DNA of 64,000 nucleotides from contig NZ_JAJBBR010000002.1 of NCBI RefSeq assembly GCF_020532555.1, positions 186,001 to 250,000 of the forward strand, written 5' to 3'. Of this stretch, positions 27,867 through 38,227 are shown in pieces. The notes below the pieces were generated by a model, which worked only from the letters and a program-made list of their open reading frames with translations, was not told the DNA's origin and did not search any database. Both the position numbers and the translations under genes were made by a program. Source of the stretch: Microvirga lenta (GTDB lineage: Bacteria; Pseudomonadota; Alphaproteobacteria; Rhizobiales; Beijerinckiaceae). Every line of letters begins with the position of its first letter. Within the stretch, counting starts at the first letter, position 1.

Positions 27867-28250
27867 ATGAAACCGAGCGATACCTACGTCCCGCTGCAAT
27901 GCCGGCTGGTGAACGACGTCATCGCCCTGGTGGGCGACAAGTGGAGCATTCTCATCATCGTGCTCCTGGGCGGGGGCCGGAAGCGGTTCATGGACATCAA
28001 GCGCGCCGTGGACGGCATCTCGCAGAAGATGCTCACCGTGACCCTGCGCGGCCTGGAGCGCGACGGCTACGTGACCCGCACGGTCTATCCCACGGTTCCG
28101 CCCAAGGTCGAATACGAGCTCACCGATCTCGGCCGCGAGCTCCTCGTGCCCCTGCGCACCCTCGGCTCCTGGGCCATCGCCAACCACGACCGCGTCGCCG
28201 CCGCCCGCGCCGCCTACGACGCCCGTCAGCTGCCGCAGGCAGCGGAGTAG
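27867..28250 (+). CDS. HxlR family transcriptional regulator
   Basis: This 127-residue winged-helix regulator of the HxlR/DUF24 type has the N-terminal cysteine (PLQCRLVNDVIALVGDKWSILII), the recognition-helix region ISQKMLTVTLRGLERDGYVTR and the wing VPPKVEYELTDLGREL. The cysteine near the N-terminus is the redox or electrophile sensor in characterised members. The ATG at 27867 has GAGG upstream, and the open frame before it is not family-like. It probably controls the divergent FMN reductase. Confidence 0.9.
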   Translation: MKPSDTYVPLQCRLVNDVIALVGDKWSILIIVLLGGGRKRFMDIKRAVDGISQKMLTVTLRGLERDGYVTRTVYPTVPPKVEYELTDLGRELLVPLRTLGSWAIANHDRVAAARAAYDARQLPQAAE

Positions 28251-28310
28251 GCACGGGATTTTCTGCTTACCCTTGCTCCTGCTCGGAGTCGGGATGAGGA
28301 CCGGTCCGTC

Positions 28311-28562
28311 CGAAGGCTCGCACCAGCGCAGCACGCACTCTCCTCCCCACGGACCTCGCCCGGCTTGAAGACTCACGCCGGAAGCACCGCCCTGCTCTCC
28401 TCCCCACGGACCTCGGGCTTGCCCGAGATCCGCATCCTCTTGCGCAAGTCGGGAACACCCGACTTGCGGTGGGGAGGAGGTGGAGGTGGGGGTGTGGGCG
28501 CCACACCGTCATAGGCTATCGCTCACACCCCCACCCTGACCCTCCCCACAAGGGGAGGGAAA
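28311..28562. repeat. Mosaic of GC-rich palindromic repeats (family A copy without a nuclease gene)
   Basis: The 366-base gap 28251-28616 has no gene that I can support and is largely built of repeats. They are two copies of CTCCTCCCCACGGACCTCG, a perfect hairpin CTCGGGC-TT-GCCCGAG (28412-28427), and a perfect 11-bp hairpin CGCAAGTCGGG/CCCGACTTGCG (28443-28468). An inverted pair of family-A repeats follows: left arm 28469-28496, right arm 28524-28560 (CACACCCCCACCCTGACC...). The right arm matches copies at 53193-53226 and 53866-53901. Confidence 0.75.
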
Positions 28563-28616
28563 ACCCGCGCTACGTCCGGAGAACCGCGCACGGACAGAGG
28601 CGGCGGAGTCAGGCTC

Positions 28617-28865
28617 TTAACGGATCCACTTCGCCTCGTTGACCTCCGGCTCGCCGTTCAGGCGCCGCTCCATGCGGATGGCGATGCGTCTGGCTGTGGC
28701 GGCGCTGCGGAAGAGGCGCATTTGCAGGTCCTGAAACGCCTGCAGATCGGCCTCGCTCGGGCTGTAGCGCCGGTCGTGCCAGTAGCGATAGACGAGCCTG
28801 ACGGCTTCCTCGGCAAGGCGCGCGGCCTCGGTGAGCGGCGGCTTGGGCTTGCGTCTGAAAAACAT
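28617..28865 (-). CDS. Small conserved-type protein of unknown function behind a structured leader
   Basis: This 82-residue hydrophilic protein starts MFFRRKPKPPLTEAARLAEEAVRL and is rich in Arg and Ala with an amphipathic helical pattern (SPSEADLQAFQDLQMRLFRS). No domain is recognised. GGGAGGGAAG lies just before the ATG. Its main interest is its 5' leader, the first of two copies of the structured RNA at 28871-29090, whose P1 strand can pair with this ribosome site. Whether expression responds to a ligand is unknown. Confidence 0.7.
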   Translation of the reverse strand: MFFRRKPKPPLTEAARLAEEAVRLVYRYWHDRRYSPSEADLQAFQDLQMRLFRSAATARRIAIRMERRLNGEPEVNEAKWIR

Positions 28866-28870
28866 GGCGG

Positions 28871-29090
28871 CTTCCCTCCCGGTGGGACACGGGCCACCGG
28901 CAGGGCTGGTGGCCAGGGGAGGTGATAAACCGCACGAAGACGGCTGCGCTGCCCTTTAGGCTTTCGCCCTGGACATACGACAGCGCCTCCCCGGCCATAG
29001 GCTGGGAAGGCATCGTTGCGGCCGATGCCGGCCGCTTCGTGAGGGGTTATCACACCCCCGGAGCCGCGTGTCTCGGCTCCTGAAGGAGTG
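28871..29090 (-). ncRNA. Candidate riboswitch-like structured RNA, copy 1
   Basis: Read on the minus strand, this leader folds into several helices that recur with compensatory changes in copy 2. P1 is 28922-28928 with 29047-29053, extended by GGGG/CCCC. P2 is 28933-28939 with 29035-29041, and P5 is 28946-28951 with 28981-28986. P4 is 28986-28996 with 29000-29010, and a hairpin is 29018-29024 with 29029-29035. The 24 bases 28953-28976 are identical to copy 2 and contain a GGC-GAAA-GCC tetraloop hairpin. A further hairpin (29060-29080) precedes P1. I do not recognise it as a known class. Confidence 0.75.
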
Positions 29091-29175
29091 CTACCACGGG
29101 GGGAGGCGAAGGAGCAATGTTAGAACTCCCTGTCGTCCTCAGACGTGCGGGAAGAGGATAAACGCCGCTCCTCGT

Positions 29176-29280
29176 GTCATTCCCGGCCGGAGAGGGCGAA
29201 GCCCTCGCAGGGGAAGGGAAGCCATAGGCGTTGCGCTGGAAGCTGGATCCCCTTCCCTCGCTGCGCTCGCCGGGGATGAC
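29176..29280. repeat. Solo family-B repeat with inverted ends
   Basis: A 105-base unit starts GTCATTCCCGGCCGG and ends CGCCGGGGATGAC, the same type of ends (GTCATTCC...GGAATGAC) as the two repeats flanking the GIY-YIG gene at 62 kb. An inner hairpin GAGGGC-GAA-GCCCTC is visible. It lies between the structured RNA and the secA terminator and carries no gene. Confidence 0.7.
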
Positions 29281-29290
29281 GCACACGGCG

Positions 29291-29321
29291 CAAAAAGCCC
29301 GGCACTAAGCCGGGCTTTTCC
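29291..29321 (-). terminator. Rho-independent terminator after secA
   Basis: AAAAGCCCGGC and GCCGGGCTTTT form a perfect 11-bp stem with a 5-base loop, and T residues follow in the secA direction, 22 bases after the secA stop codon. Confidence 0.92.
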
Positions 29322-29342
29322 TTATCCGTCTCGTCCAAAACC

Positions 29343-32156
<2,814 letters not shown>

Positions 32157-32412
32157 CGGGGGCCTTCAGACTTTCAGGATTCTGGATAAGCGGGCGATTT
32201 GAGCCGCCTTATAGACTTAATTATGCCAACACGCATCTTAAAGGCTGTGCCCGAGTGGCGCAGCCCGGCTTCCACAAGCTTGGCCTCGATCAAGGCCTCG
32301 CGAGCGGGGGATGCTGTGACATAAATATGCCATCCCTTGCAAACGTAAACACATTCGGCCAACGATCGCCGCGCTTCGTGAGCGGTCAGAAAAGCTCACC
32401 AGAGGATCAGAC

Positions 32413-33324
32413 ATGTCAGTTTCTACCCAAGTCCGGAAAAGCCTCCTCGCCCTCGGGGTCGCCCTGCCGATGGCTGCCGGCGCGGCCTTCGCCCAGACCG
32501 GCACCGCACCCGCCGCGCCTGCCGCTCCCGCCGCCCCTGCGGCAACCCCCGCCGATCCCAGCAAGGTGATCGCCCGGGTGAACGGCATCGAGATCACGGA
32601 AGGGGACCTCGCGGTCGCCGCCGCCGACCCGGCGCTTCAGCTCCCCAACGTTCCGGAGGCCCAGAAGCGCGAGCTCCTGACCGGCTACCTGATCGACCTC
32701 AAGCTCGGCGCCAAGGCGGCCGAGGCGGCCAAGGTCGGCGACAGCGCCGAGTTCGCCCGCAAGCTCGCCTACAACCGGGACAAGGCCCTGCTGGACCAGT
32801 ACCTGGAGCAGGAGGCCCAGAAGGCGGTGACCCCGGAAGCCGCCCGCAAGCTCTACGACGAGACGGCCAAGAACGTCACCCCGGAGGAGGAGGTGCGCGC
32901 CCGCCACATCCTCGTGGAATCCGAGGAGGAGGCCAAGAAGGCCGCCGCGCGCGTGAAGGGCGGCGAGGACTTCGCGAAGGTCGCGGCCGAGCTCTCCAAG
33001 GACCCCGGCTCCAAGACCGACGGCGGCGATCTCGGCTTCTTCACCAAGGACCGCATGGTCGAGCCCTTCGCGGAAGCCGCCTTCAAGCTGGAGCCCGGCC
33101 AGGTCTCCGAGCCGGTCAAGTCCCAGTTCGGCTGGCACGTGATCAAGGTCGAGGAGAAGCGCACCAAGCCCGTGCCGTCCTTCGAGGAGATGAAGGACCA
33201 GGTGAACGCCTATCTCGAGCGCAAGGCGCAGCAGGACCTGATCATGGGCCTGCGCAAGGACGCCAAGGTCGAGCGCCTCGACGACAAGGGCAACCTGGTC
33301 GAGCAGAAGCCGCAGCAGCAGTAA
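32413..33324 (+). CDS. Periplasmic peptidyl-prolyl cis-trans isomerase (parvulin type)
   Basis: This 303-residue exported foldase has a signal peptide ending around AAGAAFAQ, an Ala/Pro linker, an N-terminal helical chaperone part (NGIEITEGDLAVAAADPAL) and a rotamase domain (RARHILVESEEEAKKAA ... GDLGFFTKDRMVEPFAEAAF ... FGWHVIKVEE). It assists folding of outer-membrane or secreted proteins. It is divergent from secA, which fits a shared role in export. A terminator follows. Confidence 0.93.
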   Translation: MSVSTQVRKSLLALGVALPMAAGAAFAQTGTAPAAPAAPAAPAATPADPSKVIARVNGIEITEGDLAVAAADPALQLPNVPEAQKRELLTGYLIDLKLGAKAAEAAKVGDSAEFARKLAYNRDKALLDQYLEQEAQKAVTPEAARKLYDETAKNVTPEEEVRARHILVESEEEAKKAAARVKGGEDFAKVAAELSKDPGSKTDGGDLGFFTKDRMVEPFAEAAFKLEPGQVSEPVKSQFGWHVIKVEEKRTKPVPSFEEMKDQVNAYLERKAQQDLIMGLRKDAKVERLDDKGNLVEQKPQQQ

Positions 33325-33346
33325 GCGTCAGCGGAAAGAAAAACGG

Positions 33347-33376
33347 AAAGGGCAGCGCAAGCTGCCCTTTTGTTTT
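33347..33376 (+). terminator. Rho-independent terminator after the parvulin gene
   Basis: AAAGGGCAGC and GCTGCCCTTT form a perfect 10-bp stem with a GCAA loop, followed by TGTTTT. Confidence 0.92.
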
Positions 33377-33400
33377 GGCCGCGATGGGGCGCCGGCAGAA

Positions 33401-33616
33401 TTACTTGTTCGTCCGGCCCATCTTGCCCGGATCGACACCGCCTTCCCGGTTCGTCTCGTTCTTCACGTCGCCCTCGAAGGTCGAGTCGCCGTCGAGATTG
33501 CGGGGATCCTCGCCGGTCATGTAGGAGCCCTTCGAGCGTCCGATGCCGGGATCGACGTCGAGGTCGTTGCGCGGGCGCTCTTCGGGCTTCGTCTTGGGAT
33601 GCTTGTTGCTCGTCAT
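33401..33616 (-). CDS. Small hydrophilic protein, probable general-stress gene
   Basis: This 71-residue, highly charged protein (MTSNKHPKTKPEERPRNDLD ... GSYMTGEDPRNLDGDSTFEGD ... DPGKMGRTNK) has no hydrophobic segment and is probably intrinsically disordered. No domain is recognised. GGAG precedes the ATG. A textbook EcfG promoter lies 31 bases upstream of the start codon, so induction by the PhyR-NepR-EcfG general stress response is likely. It sits convergent with the parvulin gene and divergent from argJ. Confidence 0.72.
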   Translation of the reverse strand: MTSNKHPKTKPEERPRNDLDVDPGIGRSKGSYMTGEDPRNLDGDSTFEGDVKNETNREGGVDPGKMGRTNK

Positions 33617-33646
33617 GGGAAGGCTCCGTCGTTGGTTTGAGGGGTC

Positions 33647-33671
33647 AACGGCAGGGCACCGGCCCCGTTCC
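33647..33671 (-). promoter_or_regulatory. EcfG-type general stress promoter
   Basis: On the minus strand GGAAC is followed by exactly 16 bases and CGTT, a perfect match to the alphaproteobacterial EcfG consensus, 30 bases before the ATG of the 71-residue gene. Confidence 0.8.
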
Positions 33672-33776
33672 GTCCGGCCGGCCATTCCCGACCAAGCGCG
33701 GGCTTGACAAAAAGCCTTAAAAAACCACAGGTCGCGAGGCCCGTCCGGCATTCCGACCCGCTCTTTCGAGTTCCCC

Positions 33777-35018
33777 ATGTCCAAGACCGTCTCCCCCCTC
33801 GCGCCCAAGTCCCATCCGACGCTGCCCGCCATCGAAGGCGTCAGGATCGCGACCGCGGAGGCCGGCATCCGATACAAGAACCGAACCGACGTGCTCTATG
33901 TGGCGCTCGCCAAGGACACGGCGGTGGCCGGGGTGTTCACCCGCTCCAAATGCCCCTCCGCCCCGGTGGATTGGTGCCGCAAGAACCTGGCGAAGGGCAC
34001 CGCGCGGGCCCTGGTGGTGAACTCGGGCAATGCCAACGCCTTCACGGGCAAGAAGGGCGCCGAGGCCGTGAAGCTGACGGCCGATCTCGCGGCGGAGGCC
34101 GCCGGCTGCCGGGCGTCCCAGGTCTTCATCGCCTCGACCGGGGTCATCGGCGAGCCCCTCGACGCGACCAAGTTCGAGGGCGTGCTCCAGGCCTGCGAGA
34201 AGAAGGCCAAGCCCACCGCCTGGGTCGATGCCGCGAAGGCCATCATGACCACCGACACCTTCCCGAAGGTGGCGACCCGCACGGCCACCATCGGCGGGGT
34301 CGAGGTCACCATCAACGGCATCGCCAAGGGCGCCGGCATGATCGCCCCCGACATGGCCACCATGCTGTCCTTCATCTTCACCGATGCGCCCATCGCGGCG
34401 CCGGTGCTGCAGGCCCTCCTGAAGAAGGGCGCCGACAAGAGCTTCAACTGCGTGACGGTGGACAGCGACACCTCCACCTCCGACACCCTTCTCTTCTTCG
34501 CCACGGGCGCGGCGGCCCAGCGGGGCGCGCCCGCGATCTCGCTGCCGAGCGACCGGCGCCTGAAGGAGTTCCGGGGGGCTCTCGAAAGCCTTCTCTGCGA
34601 CCTCGCCCAGCAGGTCGCCCGCGACGGCGAGGGCGCGCGCAAGTTCGTGACCGTCAAGGTGACGGGCGCCACGGGCGCCAGTTCCGCCAAGCGCATCGCC
34701 ATGGCCATCGCCAATTCGCCCCTGGTGAAGACCGCGGTCGCCGGTGAGGACGCCAACTGGGGCCGCGTCGTCATGGCGGTCGGCAAGGCCGGCGAGCCGG
34801 CCGAGCGCGACAAGCTCGCCATCTGGTTCGGCGACATCCGGGTCGCCGTGAAGGGTGCCCGCGACCCCGATTACGACGAGGCGAAGACCTCCGCCTACAT
34901 GAAGGGCGACGAGATCACGATCCGGGTCGATCTCGGCCTCGGCCGCGGCGAGGCCACGGCCTGGACCTGCGACCTCACCAAGGCCTATGTGGAGATCAAC
35001 GGCGACTACCGGAGCTGA
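33777..35018 (+). CDS. argJ: Bifunctional glutamate N-acetyltransferase / amino-acid acetyltransferase ArgJ
   Basis: ArgJ transfers acetyl from N-acetylornithine to glutamate in the cyclic arginine pathway. Bifunctional forms also use acetyl-CoA. The 413-residue precursor contains the self-cleavage site [16 protein letters not shown], cut between Ala and Thr with Thr as the new N-terminal nucleophile. [24 protein letters not shown] and [17 protein letters not shown] are also family blocks. Bifunctionality cannot be read from sequence alone. The ATG at 33777 gives the usual N-terminus. Confidence 0.96.
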   Translation: MSKTVSPLAPKSHPTLPAIEGVRIATAEAGIRYKNRTDVLYVALAKDTAVAGVFTRSKCPSAPVDWCRKNLAKGTARALVVNSGNANAFTGKKGAEAVKLTADLAAEAAGCRASQVFIASTGVIGEPLDATKFEGVLQACEKKAKPTAWVDAAKAIMTTDTFPKVATRTATIGGVEVTINGIAKGAGMIAPDMATMLSFIFTDAPIAAPVLQALLKKGADKSFNCVTVDSDTSTSDTLLFFATGAAAQRGAPAISLPSDRRLKEFRGALESLLCDLAQQVARDGEGARKFVTVKVTGATGASSAKRIAMAIANSPLVKTAVAGEDANWGRVVMAVGKAGEPAERDKLAIWFGDIRVAVKGARDPDYDEAKTSAYMKGDEITIRVDLGLGRGEATAWTCDLTKAYVEINGDYRS

Positions 35019-35030
35019 TCCGGCCGGGCG

Positions 35031-35408
35031 TTACGGGACGACCGTGATCTTCTGCTTGAACGTCACGCGCATCGTGCCGCCATACTGGTCCATTCCGAGG
35101 AACGTGTAGGAGAACTCGTCAGAGCCCGTATAGCCGGGCTTGGCCACGTAATAGGGCGTCAAGCCCTGCACGCCCGCCTTCCCGACCCTGGGCTTCTGCG
35201 TGATCACCGTTTCGTTGATGGCGCCCGGGATGTTGTTGATGTTGAAGGTGCAGCCCTTGCCCGATTTCACGGTCAGCTCGCCCTCCACCGCCGCAATGCT
35301 GCCATTGAAGTAGATGGGTGCGCCGGAGCAGTTCTGCGCCGAGGCCGAGCCGGTGAAGAACAAAAATGCGGCCGCCGCCAGCCCGCTGACGAGTTCGAGC
35401 TTCCTCAT
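35031..35408 (-). CDS. Exported protein of unknown function
   Basis: This 125-residue protein has a clear Sec signal peptide (MRKLELVSGLAAAAFLFFTG, cleavage likely after ASAQ), two cysteines in the mature part, and a beta-rich domain ending GSDEFSYTFLGMDQYGG. That block resembles repeated bacterial Ig/cadherin-like extracellular modules. AGGAGGG before the ATG at 35408 is a strong ribosome site, so the open frame further upstream is not used. It converges with argJ. The function is unknown. Confidence 0.75.
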   Translation of the reverse strand: MRKLELVSGLAAAAFLFFTGSASAQNCSGAPIYFNGSIAAVEGELTVKSGKGCTFNINNIPGAINETVITQKPRVGKAGVQGLTPYYVAKPGYTGSDEFSYTFLGMDQYGGTMRVTFKQKITVVP

Positions 35409-35637
35409 GATACCCTCCTGCTGTCGTGGGGCTTCATCTACGAAACTCTTTATGTTACAACATATCGTTAAGCAGCTTGGCAAGGAGGCGGCGCTGCTTC
35501 CCGTCGCTCCCGGCTTCCGCCATGTGTGCCGGAGCACCTGGATCGGCTGCGCAAATCTCCGGAGCATGGGTTCGCGCCGGCTCCAAAGCCGTCTATAGGC
35601 TTCCCGTCACAACCGGCCCGTTCGTGGATTCACCCCT

Positions 35638-36048
35638 GTGCCCCCTCTCAAGCTCACCCTCGTCGTCGCCGTCGCCCTCGTCGACCAGGACAACCGCATC
35701 CTCCTGGCCCAGCGCCCCGAGGGGAAGCAGCTCGCCGGCCTGTGGGAGTTTCCCGGCGGCAAGGTGGAGCCCGGCGAGCGGCCGGAGGAGACCCTCATCC
35801 GCGAGCTGCGCGAGGAGCTCGGGATCGCGGTGAAGGAGCCGTGCCTGGCCCCCCTCACCTTCGCGAGCCATGCCTATGAGAGCTTCCATCTCCTGATGCC
35901 CCTCTACGTGTGCCGCCGCTGGGACGGCTTCGTGCAGTCCCTGGAGGGCCAGGCCCTGAAATGGGTGAAGCCGCAGGAGCTGCGCCAGTATCCGATGCCG
36001 CCCGCGGACGAGCCCCTGATCCCGTTCCTCCTCGACCTCCTGGTGTGA
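35638..36048 (+). CDS. mutT: 8-oxo-dGTP diphosphatase MutT
   Basis: This 136-residue Nudix hydrolase removes oxidised dGTP from the nucleotide pool. The Nudix box is complete (GGKVEPGERPEETLIRELREELGI) and the C-terminal half has LKWVKPQELRQYPMPPAD, typical of MutT. It starts at GTG 35638 (MPPLKLTLVVAVALVDQDN). The neighbouring EamA gene begins right at its stop codon, so they are probably cotranscribed. Confidence 0.92.
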   Translation: MPPLKLTLVVAVALVDQDNRILLAQRPEGKQLAGLWEFPGGKVEPGERPEETLIRELREELGIAVKEPCLAPLTFASHAYESFHLLMPLYVCRRWDGFVQSLEGQALKWVKPQELRQYPMPPADEPLIPFLLDLLV

Positions 36049-36056
36049 GAGCCCTC

Positions 36057-36983
36057 ATGTCCGCCGCGAAGGGGGAAGCCGCCGCGCTTCCCTCGGCCCC
36101 GACCCCCGTCTTCCTCGTGGCGAACCTCATCGCCTGCTCGATGCTGTGGTCCACCTCCTTTCTGTTCATCAAGCTGAGCGGTGAGGTGAATCCCTTCGTG
36201 CTCGCCGCCACGCGCGGGCTGCTGGGCGCGTCCGCCCTCGCCTCCTGGTTCGCGGTGCAGGCCAGGAGCATCCGCCCCGAACGCGGCGAATGGCGCCACT
36301 GGGCGATTCTCGGCGCCCTCAACGGCTGGGTGCCGAACGTCCTCGTGGCCTTTGCGCTGACGCAGATCGGCACCGCCCCCGCGGCCATGATCCAGGCTTC
36401 CGGGCCGCTCATCGTCGCGGTGCTGGCGCACCTGCTCTTCGCCGACGAGCGGCTGACCGCCAGGCGCCTCGCCGGGGTCCTCGTGGGCCTTGCCGGCATG
36501 GGCATCCTCATCGGCCCTGCCGCCCTGCCCGACAGCGGCCTCAGCCCCTGGGGCGCGCTGGCCATGGTGGCGACCGCGCTCAGCTATGCCACCGCGAACC
36601 TCTATGTCCGCTCGATCCGGCATGCGGATCCCGCGCGTCTCGCTCTCGGGCAGCAGATCTGTTCCGGCCTCCCCGCTACGGTGCTGGCGCTCGCCCTCGC
36701 GGGTCCGTCCGCCTTCGCGGCCGTGCCGCCGAGCGCGGCCCCGCTCGTGGCCCTGGGGATCGTTTCGACGGCGCTGCCGATCCTGCTCTTCATGCGCCTC
36801 ATCCGCCGCGCCGGTCCGACGAGAGCCTCGATGGTCGGCTATCTCCAGCCGGTCTGGACCGCCACCCTCGCCGTGCTCTTTCTGGGAGAGACCATCGGCG
36901 TGCGCGAGATGATCGGCGGAGCGGTGGTGCTCACCGGCGTCGCCCTGGTGTCGTTCAGCGGACGGCTCCGGCCCATGCGGTGA
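36057..36983 (+). CDS. EamA/DMT family transporter
   Basis: This 308-residue membrane protein has two EamA repeats and about ten transmembrane helices (MLWSTSFLFIKLSGEVNPF ... APAAMIQASGPLIVAVLAHL ... STALPILLFMRLIRRAG ... VGYLQPVWTATLAVLFLGET). It is a metabolite exporter or importer of unknown substrate. Either the ATG at 36057 or a GTG at 36045 overlapping the mutT stop may be used. The second would couple its translation to mutT. Confidence 0.88.
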   Translation: MSAAKGEAAALPSAPTPVFLVANLIACSMLWSTSFLFIKLSGEVNPFVLAATRGLLGASALASWFAVQARSIRPERGEWRHWAILGALNGWVPNVLVAFALTQIGTAPAAMIQASGPLIVAVLAHLLFADERLTARRLAGVLVGLAGMGILIGPAALPDSGLSPWGALAMVATALSYATANLYVRSIRHADPARLALGQQICSGLPATVLALALAGPSAFAAVPPSAAPLVALGIVSTALPILLFMRLIRRAGPTRASMVGYLQPVWTATLAVLFLGETIGVREMIGGAVVLTGVALVSFSGRLRPMR

Positions 36984-37186
36984 GCGCCGCCCGCCCCCAG
37001 GATTCCCGAGAGCAATTGCGGCCATCCACCGAATGGGGGTTCCCCTACCCCCGTTGAGGAACGGCCAATCGCGGCGGCACGGCGTACACTGAAGCCCGCG
37101 AACCACCCTCGAACGAATCGGCGCCTTGCCGTCCCGCAATGGAGGACGAGGCGGAAGAACAAACGTTCGCCGTGAGGGAAAAAATC

Positions 37187-38194
37187 ATGCATTGGAAATT
37201 CAAGGCAAGTATCCAGAATGCGATCAGCACTCTCCCGCATTCGGTTTCATTTCATCTATATTATTGGATGCAAAGGCATTTCGGGGAGCTCAGGCAGTCA
37301 GATCCACTGAGCCGCCTGCATGCAGGCGTTCACATCTGGCAGAACATCCAAAGCCTTGGACACGACCCCAAGGGCAAGGTCTTCTTCGAAGTGGGTACGG
37401 GGCGCGCACCCGTTGCCCCGCTGGCATTCTGGCTGATGGGCGCGAGGCGGATCGTCACGGTCGATCTGAACCCTTACCTGAAGGGCGAGATCGTGAAGGA
37501 GCACCTCGCGTATATTTCCAACAATCAGGATCAAGTCAGGGGCATCTTCGGCGATCTGCTGTGTCCGGAGCGGCTTGACGCCCTGGTGCGGTTCTCGAAG
37601 AGAGGCCGGTTCGAGATCGAGGCGTTCCTCGCCCTGTGCCGGATCGAGTACGTTGCGCCCGGAGACGCGGCGAGGACCGATCTGCAGGACGGTTCGGTCG
37701 ATTTTCACATGTCGTACACGACGCTGGAGCACATTCCGGAAGACGTGCTGAGGGACATCCTGAAGGAGGGCAACAGGATCGTTAAGCGAAGCGGCCTGTT
37801 CGTTCACTGCATCGATTACAGCGATCATTTCTGGCACGCCGACCAGAGCATCCCGGCCATCAACTTCCTGCAGTATTCGGACCGGGCATGGGAGCACTAT
37901 GCCGGCAACAGGTACATGTACATGAACAGGTTGAGGCACGACGATTTCCTCGACCTGTTCCGCACAGCGGGACACCGCCTCCTGAAGGTCGTGCCGGAGA
38001 TCGACCCCCGCGCCCATGAAATGATCGCCGGCCGCTCGTTCCGGGTCGACGACCGTTTTGCCGGGAAGACGGACGAGATCCTCTCGACCATCAACTCCCT
38101 CATCATCTCCCGGAAGGCCGGCCCAGCCCCGACCGTTGCGTCTTATCGCCTTCGCGATGGTCACGCTGAGACCATCGGCTTTTCCCGGCGTTAG
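37187..38194 (+). CDS. SAM-dependent methyltransferase of foreign appearance
   Basis: This 335-residue protein has a class I methyltransferase core (GKVFFEVGTGRAPVAPLAFW, IVTVDLNPYLKGEIV, DGSVDFHMSYTTLEHIPEDV). Its length and C-terminal part (HYAGNRYMYMNRLRHDDFLDL) fit glycan- or polysaccharide-associated methyltransferases. The ATG at 37187 follows GAGGGA at 7-base spacing and is preferred to an upstream ATG without a ribosome site. The first part is visibly less GC-rich than its neighbours, which suggests later acquisition. The substrate is unknown. Confidence 0.75.
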   Translation: MHWKFKASIQNAISTLPHSVSFHLYYWMQRHFGELRQSDPLSRLHAGVHIWQNIQSLGHDPKGKVFFEVGTGRAPVAPLAFWLMGARRIVTVDLNPYLKGEIVKEHLAYISNNQDQVRGIFGDLLCPERLDALVRFSKRGRFEIEAFLALCRIEYVAPGDAARTDLQDGSVDFHMSYTTLEHIPEDVLRDILKEGNRIVKRSGLFVHCIDYSDHFWHADQSIPAINFLQYSDRAWEHYAGNRYMYMNRLRHDDFLDLFRTAGHRLLKVVPEIDPRAHEMIAGRSFRVDDRFAGKTDEILSTINSLIISRKAGPAPTVASYRLRDGHAETIGFSRR

Positions 38195-38227
38195 GAGAGT
38201 TCACGGCCGAACGCCAGGAGGTGCCCC

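Noticed and set aside
28871-29090. Reading the conserved leader as a coding region (both copies contain a frame with VQGESLK)
   Set aside because: Copy 2 has no start codon in that frame, differences between the copies fall as paired compensatory changes rather than synonymous ones, and the genes behind have their own ribosome sites.
38111-38150. An EcfG promoter for the 33-residue microprotein (GGAAG-N17-CGTT)
   Set aside because: The -35 has a mismatch at a key base and the element lies inside the upstream coding region, so support is too weak.
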